Positions 15,969 to 25,060 are shown, numbered from the stretch's first letter. The stretch is DNA of 64,000 nt from Spirosoma oryzae (GCF_003002825.1 NZ_PVTE01000003.1:248001-312000); one strand, 5' to 3'. The notes: a model not told the origin generated them from the sequence alone. A program made the numbers and translations.

Positions 15969-17744
15969 TTACGGAGCCGCCGATCCGGTAGCGGTCAGTA
16001 ACAGTGCCTTCACGTCGGCAACCTGTCCGTTCGGAACCGCTTTGGCCCGCAGCAGAATCCGGTGATTCCCGGCCGACAAATCGAGCTTACCCAGCGGTAG
16101 CCAGGCCCAGCTTTTTTCGTACACTTCCTTGCGGGGGATTCGGTCGGGGCTGGGTTTCAGGGGTGGATCGAAACCACCCGGCACGGTTTGCTGGCGTGTC
16201 TCGCTACCCGCCGTGACGGTCACGACTGCCCCACGCGCTGCGGCCGGAGCGGTGTATTGCAGACTGAGCTGGTAGGTACCCGGTCGCGCCACCGCAATAT
16301 CCCACCAGATCGAGTCGGCCGGCGACTGCCAGTTGATGAGCCAGTCATTCGCCCAGCCGTTGCCCTGTTTGTACCGTATGCCGCCCGAAAAGCGGGCTTC
16401 GGGTGCCTGCAACAACACCCGCCGAGCCGAAACCGGTGCCGGACGGGCGAACTGAATCGACTGAGTGACGTCGGTAAACCAGTGGTCGTACGCCGTTTGC
16501 AACCGGTGTACCTGCTCGGGCTGGTTAGCCGCCAGATCCGTCGTCTGGGTTGAATCCCGAAACATATCATACAGCATCGTTTGCCCCCGCTGCCGCACCA
16601 GCCGATACTGCGCCGTACGGACACTGCCCGGCTCGGCCGGAAGCCGGTTGTCGTTCATGCTCGTCACGTGTGTAAACAGCAGTCGGTCGGCCAGCGTGTC
16701 GCTCCGACCCAGCAACAGATTTGTCAGGCTGCGCCCGTCGAGCGGGTGAGCCGGCATAAAGCGTAATCCGCATAAATCGACCAGCGTCGGCAACAGGTCG
16801 ATGTGGGCGGCATTGGGCCGAATCCGAGTTTGGGGACGTATCTGACCCGGCCAGCGTACGAACAACGGCACGCGAACGCCCCCCTCATCGACCGATCCTT
16901 TGATGCCCTTCATGCCGCCATTGAACCGATGGCCGTTGGGTCCGTTATCCGTCGCAAACACGACAATCGTGTTCCGGGCCAGGTTGAGCCGGTCCAGCGC
17001 CCGGAGTAGTCGCCCTACATTGTCGTCCACGTTTTCGACCATGCCGTAGATACTGGCCCGTTCATCGTCGAGCCCTTTGGCCTTGTACTTGTCGAAGTAG
17101 CGGTCGGGTACCTGATGCGGACTGTGGGGCGCATTGAACGGTACATAGCAGAAGAACGGCCGGGCCTTGTGCCTGCCCATAAACGCCAGGGCGGCATCAG
17201 TCAGTACGTCGGTGATAAATCCTTTCGTCGGCACCATCCGGTCGTTGTGTTGCAGCTCGGTGTCGAAGTAGTTATTCCAGTGACCCGCGCAGAAGCCCAG
17301 AAACTCGTCGAAGCCCTGACTGTTCGGGTCTTCGGGCGCGTGTTCGCCATTGTGCCATTTCCCGAAACAACCGGTCGCGTAGCCATTCTGCCGAAACACT
17401 TCGGCCAGCGTAAGCTCATCGCCCCGCATGCGCTCCCAGCCCTGCGACACCGACACCGTACCCGTACGCAGGTGATAGCGGCCCGTCAGCAGGCTGGCAC
17501 GGGTGGGCGCACACAGCGGGCTGACGAAAAAGCGGTCGAACCGGGCTCCACTGCGGGCCAGCCGGTCGAGATTGGGCGTCTGAACGACGGGGTTGTCGTG
17601 CAGACTCAGGTCGCCCCAGCCCTGATCGTCGGTCAGGATAAACAGGACGTTGGGCCTGATAGCGGCTGTATCAGCTGCGGGTCGATGGGCAACCCAGGCC
17701 CCCATGACCAGCATTCCCAGGGCAATCCAGACAGATGGTTTCAT
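15969..17744 (-). CDS. Exported formylglycine-type sulfatase with C-terminal beta domain
   Basis: A 591-residue protein from the ATG at 17744 (MKPSVWIALGML), which gives a proper signal peptide; the longer frame to 17813 adds a polar, unconserved leader. The sulfatase domain starts NVLFILTDDQGWGD with metal-binding Asp pair (about 31-40). The activation motif is CAPTRASLLTGRY (about 78), where Cys would be turned into formylglycine by a CxPxR-recognising enzyme. Further markers are GKWHNGE (about 128), PHSPHQVPDRY (about 210) and VFATDNGPNG (about 262). Residues about 450-590 form an extra beta-rich domain that may bind carbohydrate. Likely removes sulfate from a polysaccharide or glycoside in the periplasm. 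No sulfatase-maturing enzyme is in the window. Confidence 0.93.
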   Translation of the reverse strand: MKPSVWIALGMLVMGAWVAHRPAADTAAIRPNVLFILTDDQGWGDLSLHDNPVVQTPNLDRLARSGARFDRFFVSPLCAPTRASLLTGRYHLRTGTVSVSQGWERMRGDELTLAEVFRQNGYATGCFGKWHNGEHAPEDPNSQGFDEFLGFCAGHWNNYFDTELQHNDRMVPTKGFITDVLTDAALAFMGRHKARPFFCYVPFNAPHSPHQVPDRYFDKYKAKGLDDERASIYGMVENVDDNVGRLLRALDRLNLARNTIVVFATDNGPNGHRFNGGMKGIKGSVDEGGVRVPLFVRWPGQIRPQTRIRPNAAHIDLLPTLVDLCGLRFMPAHPLDGRSLTNLLLGRSDTLADRLLFTHVTSMNDNRLPAEPGSVRTAQYRLVRQRGQTMLYDMFRDSTQTTDLAANQPEQVHRLQTAYDHWFTDVTQSIQFARPAPVSARRVLLQAPEARFSGGIRYKQGNGWANDWLINWQSPADSIWWDIAVARPGTYQLSLQYTAPAAARGAVVTVTAGSETRQQTVPGGFDPPLKPSPDRIPRKEVYEKSWAWLPLGKLDLSAGNHRILLRAKAVPNGQVADVKALLLTATGSAAP

Positions 17745-18068
17745 AACATCAGTACTTCGTTCGTTCGGCCCGGCTCCCGGTACGTTGGCTTGTTCGACTG
17801 TGGTATGTGGCACACGCTTGCAACAACGCTTGTTATCCCACAGGCTAACAGAAAAGTAGTGACCTGAGATTTATACTTCCCCGTGAACCAGTCAGAAAGC
17901 TTACCATCAGCAGCCTACCAACCAATAGCTTGCTGGACGAATCGGTAGTCGCTCCGGTTTGGCTACAACAAACCGCAATCGGGCTACTTTATGCGCAGCC
18001 AGTCGGGCGACCTTTGTGTTGTTCATACGACGGACAGCAGACCTTGTAACCGACCACTCAGCCGAGTC
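17745..18068. other. Divergent intergenic region, sulfatase / AraC regulator
   Basis: Holds the promoters of two diverging genes. I see no clear operator. The 26 codons open upstream of the AraC start look unlike the homologous regulator at 22918-23880 and are treated as non-coding. Confidence 0.5.
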
Positions 18069-18980
18069 ATGAAAAAAGCCGAACCAGCCATCCGCACCGT
18101 ACAGTCGATCAGCGAGCTACACCGGCTGCTGCACCTACCCAAACCCGTTCATCCGCTGGTCAGCCTGATTCACCTGAACCAGCTGGACGCGTCGGTACAG
18201 TCGGCCAGTGGGCAGGTGATATACCCCTTCTACCAGGTGTGCATGAAGAAAAACTACGCGGGTGGCCTGCGCTACGGCCAGAACCGCTACGACTTCGACG
18301 AGGGGATACTGTCGTTTATCGCGCCCGGTCAGCTGCTGTCGGCGGAAACGGCCGCTACGGAGGGGTGGGTACTGATGATTCACCCCGACTTTCTACAGGG
18401 CTATCCGTTGGCCAGAACCATTCGGCAATATGGTTTTTTCGGCTATGAACTGACCGAAGCGTTATTTGTCTCCGACCGGGAAGAGCAGGTAATCGACGGA
18501 TTACTGGCGAACATCGAAGCCGAGTACCAGGCCAATCTCGACCGACACAGTCAGGATATCATCGTCACGCAGATCGAGTTACTGCTGCACTATGCCGACC
18601 GCTTTTACAGCCGCCAGTTTCTCACGCGCAAGCCCGTCAATAACGACCTGCTCACCCGACTGGAAACGCTGCTTACGGGCTATTTCACCAGTGAACAGGG
18701 TCTGACGATGGGCCTGCCAACGGTCGACTACGTAGCCGGTCAGCTCAACGTATCGCCCCACTACCTGAGCGACATGCTCCGTAGCCTGACGGGGCAGAGC
18801 GCGCAGCAGCATATCCAGCAAACGGTGATCGAGAAAGCAAAGACGATGCTGAGCACAACCACCCTGTCGGTCGGCGAAATCGCGTATCAACTGGGCTTTA
18901 CCTACCCACAATCGTTCAACAAGCTCTTCAAAAGCAAAACCAACCTGTCACCCCTGCAATTCAGACAATCGTTTAATTAA
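18069..18980 (+). CDS. AraC-family transcriptional regulator (paralogue 1)
   Basis: A 303-residue protein from the ATG at 18069 (MKKAEPAIRTVQS), chosen because the second AraC regulator at 22918-23880 aligns from this point (SISELHRLLHLPKPVHP versus TISEYHQVRGLPRPEHP). An N-terminal cupin-like sensor domain (about 30-170, including RYDFDEGILSFIAPGQ) precedes two helix-turn-helix units at about 205-300, with VDYVAGQLNVSPHYLSDMLR and GEIAYQLGFTYPQSFNKLFK. Such proteins usually activate adjacent genes on binding a small ligand. The aldo/keto reductase gene starts 2 bases after its stop, so regulator and enzyme form an operon. Confidence 0.92.
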   Translation: MKKAEPAIRTVQSISELHRLLHLPKPVHPLVSLIHLNQLDASVQSASGQVIYPFYQVCMKKNYAGGLRYGQNRYDFDEGILSFIAPGQLLSAETAATEGWVLMIHPDFLQGYPLARTIRQYGFFGYELTEALFVSDREEQVIDGLLANIEAEYQANLDRHSQDIIVTQIELLLHYADRFYSRQFLTRKPVNNDLLTRLETLLTGYFTSEQGLTMGLPTVDYVAGQLNVSPHYLSDMLRSLTGQSAQQHIQQTVIEKAKTMLSTTTLSVGEIAYQLGFTYPQSFNKLFKSKTNLSPLQFRQSFN

Positions 18981-18982
18981 CC

Positions 18983-19843
18983 ATGACAACCAACACGCTA
19001 AAAACCACCCTGACGCTGGGTGGCGATCTGGAAGTAAACCGCGTCGGCTTTGGTGCCATGCGCATCACGGGACCATCCATCTGGGGGATGCCCGACAACC
19101 CGCAAAACTCGATCGACCTGCTCCGCCGGGCCGTTGAGCTGGGTGTTACCTTCATCGACACCGCCGACATGTACGGGCCGTTCACATCAGAACAGTTGAT
19201 TGCGGACGCCCTCCACCCCTACGCCGATAAACTGGTGGTCGGTACCAAAGGCGGACTGGTCCGCTTCGGTCCGTGGGCCGAGTTCAATAACGACGCTACA
19301 CCACAGCACCTGCACGACGCGCTGAACGGTAGCCTGCAACGCCTGAAACTCGACCACATCGACCTCTACCAGTTGCACCGCATCGACCCGAACGTGCCCG
19401 CCGAACGATCGTTCGGTTTTCTGAAACAGGCGCAGCAGGACGGCAAAGTCCGGCACCTTGGCCTGTCGGAAGTCTCGGTCGATGAAATTCAGAAAGCGCA
19501 GGAATTTTTCACCGTCGCATCGGTACAGAACCGGTACAGCGTGTACAACCGCGAGTGGGAACCGGTGCTCGACTACTGCCAGCAGCAGGGCATCGTCTTT
19601 ATCCCGTGGTTCCCGATCGGGGGCGGTATGGACGCGAAAAACGATGCGATCATGCAGCGCGTTGCCGACGCGCACGGAGTCACTACGCATCAGATTGCCC
19701 TGAGCTGGCTGCTGCACCGCGCCGACAACATTCTGCTTATTCCGGGTACGTCGAGCATCGAGCACCTCGAAGAAAACATGCAGGTTGGCCGCATCGCGCT
19801 CAGCGACGACGACATGGTTATGCTCAACAGCATCGCCGGCTAG
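18983..19843 (+). CDS. Aldo/keto reductase
   Basis: A 286-residue soluble (alpha/beta)8 NADPH-dependent oxidoreductase. The expected catalytic residues are visible: Asp and Tyr in FIDTADMYGP (about 52-59), Lys in VVGTKGGL (about 85) and His in LYQLHRID (about 131). The nucleotide-binding end includes LLIPGTSSIEHLEEN (about 251-265). The family reduces aldehydes, ketones or sugars; the substrate cannot be told. Co-transcribed with the AraC-type regulator directly upstream, which probably controls it. Confidence 0.94.
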   Translation: MTTNTLKTTLTLGGDLEVNRVGFGAMRITGPSIWGMPDNPQNSIDLLRRAVELGVTFIDTADMYGPFTSEQLIADALHPYADKLVVGTKGGLVRFGPWAEFNNDATPQHLHDALNGSLQRLKLDHIDLYQLHRIDPNVPAERSFGFLKQAQQDGKVRHLGLSEVSVDEIQKAQEFFTVASVQNRYSVYNREWEPVLDYCQQQGIVFIPWFPIGGGMDAKNDAIMQRVADAHGVTTHQIALSWLLHRADNILLIPGTSSIEHLEENMQVGRIALSDDDMVMLNSIAG

Positions 19844-19866
19844 TTCGGACAGCCGGTCCCATCAGG

Positions 19867-20031
19867 TCACGCATGATGCAATTTTCGTTTCTTGCCTGAC
19901 TTGCTGCTTTTCCCCTGCCCTTTTTTCTTTTTGTTCGGTTTACTGTCGGCTTGCCGGCTATCCAGCCAGACAATCAGTACAGCCAATACCGATACCATGA
20001 TGGTAATCAGTAGTACGTTGTAAATGCCCAT
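19867..20031 (-). CDS. Small single-membrane-helix protein with a Lys-rich tail
   Basis: A 54-residue reading frame: MGIYNVLLITIMVSVLAVLI then a short linker and a C-terminal half dominated by Lys, Ser and Gly (KPNKKKKGQGKSSKSGKKRK). One strong membrane helix (about residues 4-23) with a positively charged tail would place the C-terminus in the cytoplasm. It is 23 bases from the end of the aldo/keto reductase gene, on the opposite strand. Bacteroidota often carry such tiny membrane proteins. Function unknown, and coding status rests on the composition pattern only. Confidence 0.5.
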   Translation of the reverse strand: MGIYNVLLITIMVSVLAVLIVWLDSRQADSKPNKKKKGQGKSSKSGKKRKLHHA

Positions 20032-20231
20032 TTCTGTCTGTATTCATGCTGCTGACCAGCACCAATTCTTGTCAGCAACGCGTGGTTGGCGTAAGCGAAC
20101 GATGCGCCATTAACTGACTTAGCGCTAACGGCTTACTCAAAACGTAATTCGGTCCTGTTTTCGTCATTCCATCTAACTGGCCGGTGCTGAAAATGTACAG
20201 GTACGCGGTTGTTTGCCCTACGAAACGGTTG

Positions 20232-20425
20232 TTGACCCCTAAATCTCCTGGAGGGCAGGGCTGTTACGTTATTGGTCTGAATCTGATTTTGTCTGGCCTG
20301 CTTACCCCCCAGCCCCCTGAAGGGGGAGCATTCCGCAACTAAATCGCTCCCCCTTCAGGGGGCTGGGGGGTAAACAGGCTAGAATCTAACACCCCTATCC
20401 TTCAGGGAATTTATAGGTAAAACGG
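20232..20425. repeat. Nested palindromic repeats of family R1
   Basis: Inner arms 20302-20329 and 20346-20373 are a perfect 28-base inverted repeat (TTACCCCCCAGCCCCCTGAA...). With one mismatch the pairing extends to about 20297-20378. Outside them lie degenerate CCCCTAAATCTCCTGGAGGG-like (from 20235) and CCCCTATCCTTCAGGGAATT-like (from 20392) segments, as if one R1 element had been inserted into another. The rest of 20032-20545 shows no gene. Confidence 0.8.
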
Positions 20426-20545
20426 GCTACTCCATAGTACACTAAGCTACTAAACAACCTTTATTATAACAACCAACCCCCTGTAATCATTCCCGCGAAC
20501 GGTACGGTATACACGCGGCTGACCGCCAGTAGCTATAGCCGACGA

Positions 20546-21349
20546 TTACATCAGCTTTTGAAGCACCGTCCAGTAGCTGACGGGCAGCAGGCGTTCGAGC
20601 CACGCGATGAACCGGGCATCGTTGCCGACCAGTATGCGGGCTTTGTTGCTCTCGATGCCTTTGACGATGATGTCGGCCGCCCGCTCCGGTGCCATGCGGA
20701 GCATCTTTTCGTGAGCCGCCAGCTTCTGCCGTACCTCAGCTTCGGTCGCGCCTTTCGGCATGCGGGCATGCCGGGCAATGTTGGTCGCGATACCACCCGG
20801 ATGCACAACCGTCACCCCCACCGTCGATCCGGCCAGTTCGTGTCGCAGGGCATTGGCGAAGCCGCGCACGGCGAATTTGCTGGCGGAATAGGCCGTCTGT
20901 TCCGGTGGCGCAATCAGTCCGTACAGGCTCGACAGGTAAACCAGCCGGGCGTCGTCGCGCTGATGCAGGTGGGGCAGAAACTGACGCGTCAGCTGTACTA
21001 CGGCCCCGAAGTTTACGTCGATGATCCGATCAAAGTCCGTTTCGCTTAGCTGTTCGAAGGTACCCCCCGACGCAATGCCGGCATTGTTGATGAGCAGATC
21101 GACCCGACCGTACGCCGTCAGCACGGCAGCGGGTAAGGCACGCACGGCAGCAGCGTCGGCGACGTCGAGCGGCTGACCGGCGACCCGAACACCGTAGCGC
21201 CTTACCTGCTCCATCGTGTGGTTGAGCCCGCGTGGGTTGATGTCGACCAGAAACAGATGGCAGTTCCGCTGCGCCAGCGCATGCGCCAGGGCCCGGCCGA
21301 TACCGCTACCCGCCCCGGTGACGACAGCGACCCGATTCGCTACGTTCAT
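20546..21349 (-). CDS. Short-chain dehydrogenase/reductase (SDR)
   Basis: A 267-residue Rossmann-fold enzyme. It has the cofactor motif TGAGSGIG (about residues 11-18), NNAG (about 89), the catalytic Ser in VYLSSLYG (about 139) and YSASK with catalytic Tyr and Lys (about 153-157). Asp/Arg spacing after the second strand (LVDINPRG) suggests NAD(H) preference. Its start overlaps the stop of the flavin monooxygenase by 4 bases (ATGA), so the two are translated together. SDRs paired with Baeyer-Villiger-type monooxygenases usually interconvert alcohol and ketone for oxygenation. Confidence 0.93.
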   Translation of the reverse strand: MNVANRVAVVTGAGSGIGRALAHALAQRNCHLFLVDINPRGLNHTMEQVRRYGVRVAGQPLDVADAAAVRALPAAVLTAYGRVDLLINNAGIASGGTFEQLSETDFDRIIDVNFGAVVQLTRQFLPHLHQRDDARLVYLSSLYGLIAPPEQTAYSASKFAVRGFANALRHELAGSTVGVTVVHPGGIATNIARHARMPKGATEAEVRQKLAAHEKMLRMAPERAADIIVKGIESNKARILVGNDARFIAWLERLLPVSYWTVLQKLM

Positions 21350-22830
21350 GGTAATACGCCTTTAGCGCCGAAACGCAGTACCCCATCGACCAGTCGGCTG
21401 TACCGGATGATCATACTGTCTCGTAGATAGTTTTGATGCACCCGCCACGGTCGGCGCGACCCTTGTTTGGGTAGGCTGCCCCCCGCCCGCTGCACGTAGC
21501 CGGACGTAAAGTCCAGAAAAGGCTGGGGCGTTACATCTTTCTCCCGACGCGGTACGGCAATCGTATAATCGTGTTTGTCCATGTAGCGCAGCAACCGGCA
21601 AACGTACCGGGCCGTCAGGTCGGTTTTCAACGTCCACGATGCGTTGGTGTAGCCAAAAGCCATCGCCAGGTTAGGTACGTCGCCGAACATCATGCCCTTG
21701 TACGCCATCAGTTCGTCGGTCTGGTACGTCTTGCCATCGACGGTCAACTGCATCCCACCGAATAGTTGAACCGTCAGTCCCGTCGCCAGTACGATGACAT
21801 CGGCGGGAAGCGTCTGTCCGGATTTGAGCAGCAGCCCGTCGGTAGTAAACCGCTCGATTTCGTCGGTAACGACCGATACCTGCCCCGCCCTGATGACGTC
21901 GAACAGATCGCCATCGGGTACCACGCAGATACGCTGGTCCCAGGGATTATAACGCGGGGTGAAGTGTTTTTGCACGTCGTAGTCGGGGCCAAGCTGTTTA
22001 GTCACGTCCTTGAGCAGCTGCCGTTTCGCCAGCTCGGGACGACTCCGGGTCAGCCAGTACATCACCACCCGCAGCAGCGTGTTTTTCCAGCGCGTCAGGC
22101 GGTAGGCCGCTCCCTTAGGTAGCCAGCGCCGGAGTGTCTGCGACACCTTGTCCTGGCTGGGTAGGGCCACCACGTAGGTTGGCGACCGTTGCAGCATTGT
22201 GACGTGTTCCGCCGATTTAGCCATCGCCGGCACAAGCGTCATGGCCGTAGCACCACTCCCCACCACGACGATTCGTTTACCGCTGTAGTCCAGACCGCTG
22301 GGCCATAGTTGCGGCAGCACGACGGTTCCGGCAAAGTCAGCTTCACCGGCGAAGGTCGGCCGGTGGGGCTGCGTGTAGCTGTAGTAACCGCTGCACATGT
22401 ACAGAAACCGGACGTATACCTGTTGGCGTATACCGATAGCCGTCTGCTCAACCACAACAGTCCAGCAGGCATCGGCGCTCGACCAGGAAGCCGCGACGAC
22501 TTTATGCCCGAACTGAATATGCCTGACAACATCGTTCTCGCGGGCGGTTTCCTCGATGTAGCTGCGAATTGTTTCCCCGTCGGCAATGGCTTTGTCGGCC
22601 AGCCACGGTTTGAAGGCGTAGCCCAGCGTGTACATATCCGAATCGGATCGGACACCGGGGTAACGAAACTGATCCCAGGTGCCGCCCAGGGCATTACGGG
22701 CTTCCAGGATGATATATTGTTTACCGGGACATTCCTTTCGCAGCCAGCAGGCCGCGCCGATACCCGCCAGGCCCGCCCCGACGATCAATACATCGAGCGG
22801 TTTGTCCGTCGTAAACTGAGAAAGGACCAT
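21346..22830 (-). CDS. EthA-like flavin monooxygenase (Baeyer-Villiger type)
   Basis: A 494-residue class B flavoprotein monooxygenase. The FAD-binding motif GAGLAGIG lies near residue 17. The GGTWDQFRYPGVRSDSDMYT region (about 48-68) and the NADP-binding GSGATAMT (about 196) follow. YNPWDQR, ATGLTVQLFGG and GYTNASWTLK match, from memory, the mycobacterial monooxygenase EthA at most positions over the whole length. The family inserts oxygen into ketones or oxidises S/N atoms using NADPH and O2. The fingerprint FxGxxxHxxxW is FAGTVVLPQLWP here: the usual His is Leu. The gene overlaps the SDR start by 4 bases, and an AraC regulator lies 87 bases upstream on the same strand. Confidence 0.93.
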   Translation of the reverse strand: MVLSQFTTDKPLDVLIVGAGLAGIGAACWLRKECPGKQYIILEARNALGGTWDQFRYPGVRSDSDMYTLGYAFKPWLADKAIADGETIRSYIEETARENDVVRHIQFGHKVVAASWSSADACWTVVVEQTAIGIRQQVYVRFLYMCSGYYSYTQPHRPTFAGEADFAGTVVLPQLWPSGLDYSGKRIVVVGSGATAMTLVPAMAKSAEHVTMLQRSPTYVVALPSQDKVSQTLRRWLPKGAAYRLTRWKNTLLRVVMYWLTRSRPELAKRQLLKDVTKQLGPDYDVQKHFTPRYNPWDQRICVVPDGDLFDVIRAGQVSVVTDEIERFTTDGLLLKSGQTLPADVIVLATGLTVQLFGGMQLTVDGKTYQTDELMAYKGMMFGDVPNLAMAFGYTNASWTLKTDLTARYVCRLLRYMDKHDYTIAVPRREKDVTPQPFLDFTSGYVQRAGGSLPKQGSRRPWRVHQNYLRDSMIIRYSRLVDGVLRFGAKGVLP

Positions 22831-22917
22831 GCGTACGTGAGCGTAAATACGACAAACTACGTCATTTTGGCCAATTTGTCCAATTGCGTTACCCTGTTCT
22901 TCTGACTACCGGTAGGC

Positions 22918-23880
22918 TTACTTAAACGACTGCCGAAACGCAACGGGCGACTGGCTGGTCTTGCTCTTAAACAGCTTACTGAACGACTGTGGGTGTCCGA
23001 AACCCAGCGCATACGCAATCTCGTTGACCGACAAATCCGTTGTCGACAGCTTCTCTTTCGCTTTGTCGATCAGCTTGTCGTGAATGTGTTGCTGCGTGCT
23101 TTGCCCGGTCAGCACCTTCAGCAGACTGCTCAGGTAATTGGGCGACACGTTGAGTTGATCGGCCACGTACTGCACCGTGGGCAGGCCTTTCTCGATGAGA
23201 TCGTCGCCCGCAAAATAAGTTGCCAGCACGGTCTCCAAGCGGTTCAGGATCGTATGATTGCTGATCTTGCGGGTGACGAACTGGCGCTGGTAAAACCGCT
23301 CGGCATAGGTCAGTACCACTTCAAGCTGAGCAATGATAATGCTGTCGCTAAACTGATCGATGCGAGCCTGATACTCCTGCTGAATCGTCTGGATAAGGCC
23401 AACGATAGTCTGCTCCTCTTTCTCCGACAGGAACAAGGCTTCGTGAACGGCATAGTCGAAATAAGCGTATTGCCGAATGGTTTTCGCCAGCGGTGTATCC
23501 CACAGAAAATCAGGATGTACCAGCACAATCCAGCCCGACGGACGGGTGGCATCGGCGGGTTGTTCGGGGACCGGCTCAATGCTGAACACCTGCCCCGGCG
23601 CGATAAAAAACAGGATACCCTCGTCGAAATCGTACGGATGCTGCCCGTATTTCAGTTTGCTGTGCGGGTTCCGTTTCAATGCAATGGAATAAAAGTCGAG
23701 CACCAGGCTAACCGCTTCGCAACTGTACGCGGCATCGACCTGATCGAGGTTAATAACGCTGATCGACGGATGCTCCGGCCGGGGCAACCCTCTGACCTGA
23801 TGGTATTCGCTGATCGTGCTGATCCGACGTGGCTGCATACTGATTGGCTTTTTACGTTTGTCGGTTTCCATGACGGCCAT
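22918..23880 (-). CDS. AraC-family transcriptional regulator (paralogue 2)
   Basis: A 320-residue protein from the ATG at 23880; an ATG three codons in is equally possible. The N-terminal sensor part (about 20-190) includes the same YDFDEGILFFIAPGQV segment as the regulator at 18069-18980, and the C-terminal helix-turn-helix pair (VQYVADQLNVSPNYLSSLLK and VNEIAYALGFGHPQSFSKLF) is nearly identical. The two are clear paralogues, each next to oxidoreductase genes. This one probably controls the flavin monooxygenase and SDR genes that follow it on the same strand. It may be activated by a ketone or aldehyde; that is inference from context. Confidence 0.92.
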   Translation of the reverse strand: MAVMETDKRKKPISMQPRRISTISEYHQVRGLPRPEHPSISVINLDQVDAAYSCEAVSLVLDFYSIALKRNPHSKLKYGQHPYDFDEGILFFIAPGQVFSIEPVPEQPADATRPSGWIVLVHPDFLWDTPLAKTIRQYAYFDYAVHEALFLSEKEEQTIVGLIQTIQQEYQARIDQFSDSIIIAQLEVVLTYAERFYQRQFVTRKISNHTILNRLETVLATYFAGDDLIEKGLPTVQYVADQLNVSPNYLSSLLKVLTGQSTQQHIHDKLIDKAKEKLSTTDLSVNEIAYALGFGHPQSFSKLFKSKTSQSPVAFRQSFK

Positions 23881-23929
23881 AAGAAAGCCGTTTTAGGATT
23901 TTTACTACACTTACCAACGAACCCATCTC

Positions 23930-24016
23930 TTTGTCATCCCGACGCAGGAGGGATCTTCGCTCAAAGGCATTTTTCTTTGCTGTTTCCGAAGATTCCTCCT
24001 GCGTCGGGATGACAAA
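23930..24016. repeat. Inverted repeat, family R3 (CCCGACGCAGGAGG type)
   Basis: Arms 23930-23959 and 23987-24016 match at 29 of 30 bases (TTTGTCATCCCGACGCAGGA...) with a 27-base spacer. The sequence is clearly related to the inner repeat at 8852-8942, including the CTTCG at the inner end of the arm and the flanking A-tract. It sits between an NmrA-like gene and the AraC regulator gene. Confidence 0.85.
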
Positions 24017-24047
24017 AAATCTTACGTAATAACAAGGTAATCAATCC

Positions 24048-24941
24048 TTAGGACCGGTTGTATGCCGTAGCAAAGTCAGCCGCAAAATCGCCCATTTTCA
24101 CCAGACCCAGCGCGGGTTTGTTGCGGTTGTAATCTGTCTGCAACCGACCGCTGTGCAGGGCTCCATATAGTTCAACCAGGCCCTCGGCCAGTTGGGCGGG
24201 CATGCCGGCGGCTATCAGGCCAGCCAGTGCTTCTTCATCACTGATGAGTACCCAGTGCAGGTCAGGTTTGCCAATCGCAGCACCCAGTTGAGCAGCCACC
24301 TCGTGCCCCGTCGGCTCGTCGCTGCTGACGTAGCGGACTTTCCGGTGCTCGGCAGATAACCCAATTTCGTTGGCAATGGCAGCGGCAATATCGACTGGTG
24401 CCACCATCGGAATAACGTCATCAGCGCCGTAGTTAGCCGCTATGCGCCCCGTGTGTTTGATCTGTTCGATGAAGCCAAACAGATTGTAGTAGAACGACGT
24501 CGGGCGGATGTGGGTGATGGCGACCCCGGTCAGTTCATTCAGGATGGCTTCGGCCTGATGCGAACCCAGGATAAAGCCGGTACCGTGATCAAGGTCGGCC
24601 CCGAAGCTACTCAGGTGAATCGCCCGCCTGACGCCCGCCTGCCGAATGGCCTGCGCATAGGCCGTGGCCGTGTCTCGGTAGAAGGCCATCGGTTCGATCG
24701 TCGGATTCGTGTAGTACGCTGGCGGTATCATGCAATACACCATGTCGGCCCCGGCGAAGGTACTGGCCAGAAAATCCGCATCGGCCACCGAGCCAATGGC
24801 AGCTGTTGCCCCCAGGGCTTCGATAGCCCCCTGACGGTCGGCGTTCCTACTGATTACCGTGACGGTATGTCCTTGCTGCGTGAGGTGCTGCGTAAGGGGT
24901 TGGCTGATATGGCCCAGCGAGCCGGTGACAATGATCTTCAT
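24048..24941 (-). CDS. NmrA-like NAD(P)-binding protein
   Basis: A 297-residue atypical short-chain reductase. It starts MKIIVTGSLGHISQPLTQHL, with a variant of the Gly-rich motif (normally GATGxxG). The helix-rich Rossmann domain continues with ADMVYCMIPPAYY (about 65) and AIHLSSFGADLDHG (about 107). IRPTSFYYNL (about 145) and a VAPVDIAAAIANE segment (about 180) are typical of NmrA/QOR2-like proteins. These act as NAD(P)-sensing regulators or as reductases of quinones or small carbonyls. No Tyr-x-x-x-Lys catalytic pair is obvious. A single gene, co-directional with its neighbours but separated by a repeat element. Confidence 0.85.
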   Translation of the reverse strand: MKIIVTGSLGHISQPLTQHLTQQGHTVTVISRNADRQGAIEALGATAAIGSVADADFLASTFAGADMVYCMIPPAYYTNPTIEPMAFYRDTATAYAQAIRQAGVRRAIHLSSFGADLDHGTGFILGSHQAEAILNELTGVAITHIRPTSFYYNLFGFIEQIKHTGRIAANYGADDVIPMVAPVDIAAAIANEIGLSAEHRKVRYVSSDEPTGHEVAAQLGAAIGKPDLHWVLISDEEALAGLIAAGMPAQLAEGLVELYGALHSGRLQTDYNRNKPALGLVKMGDFAADFATAYNRS

Positions 24942-25060
24942 GACGTTGCTTGTTTCACGTTCACAAAGGTCTGTCGTTATAGCTGGCCCGACGTAACCGA
25001 ATCTACGGTCGTTCTAACCAAATCAACGGGTAGTAATCCGCACGTTAATTCAGCTAGTTG

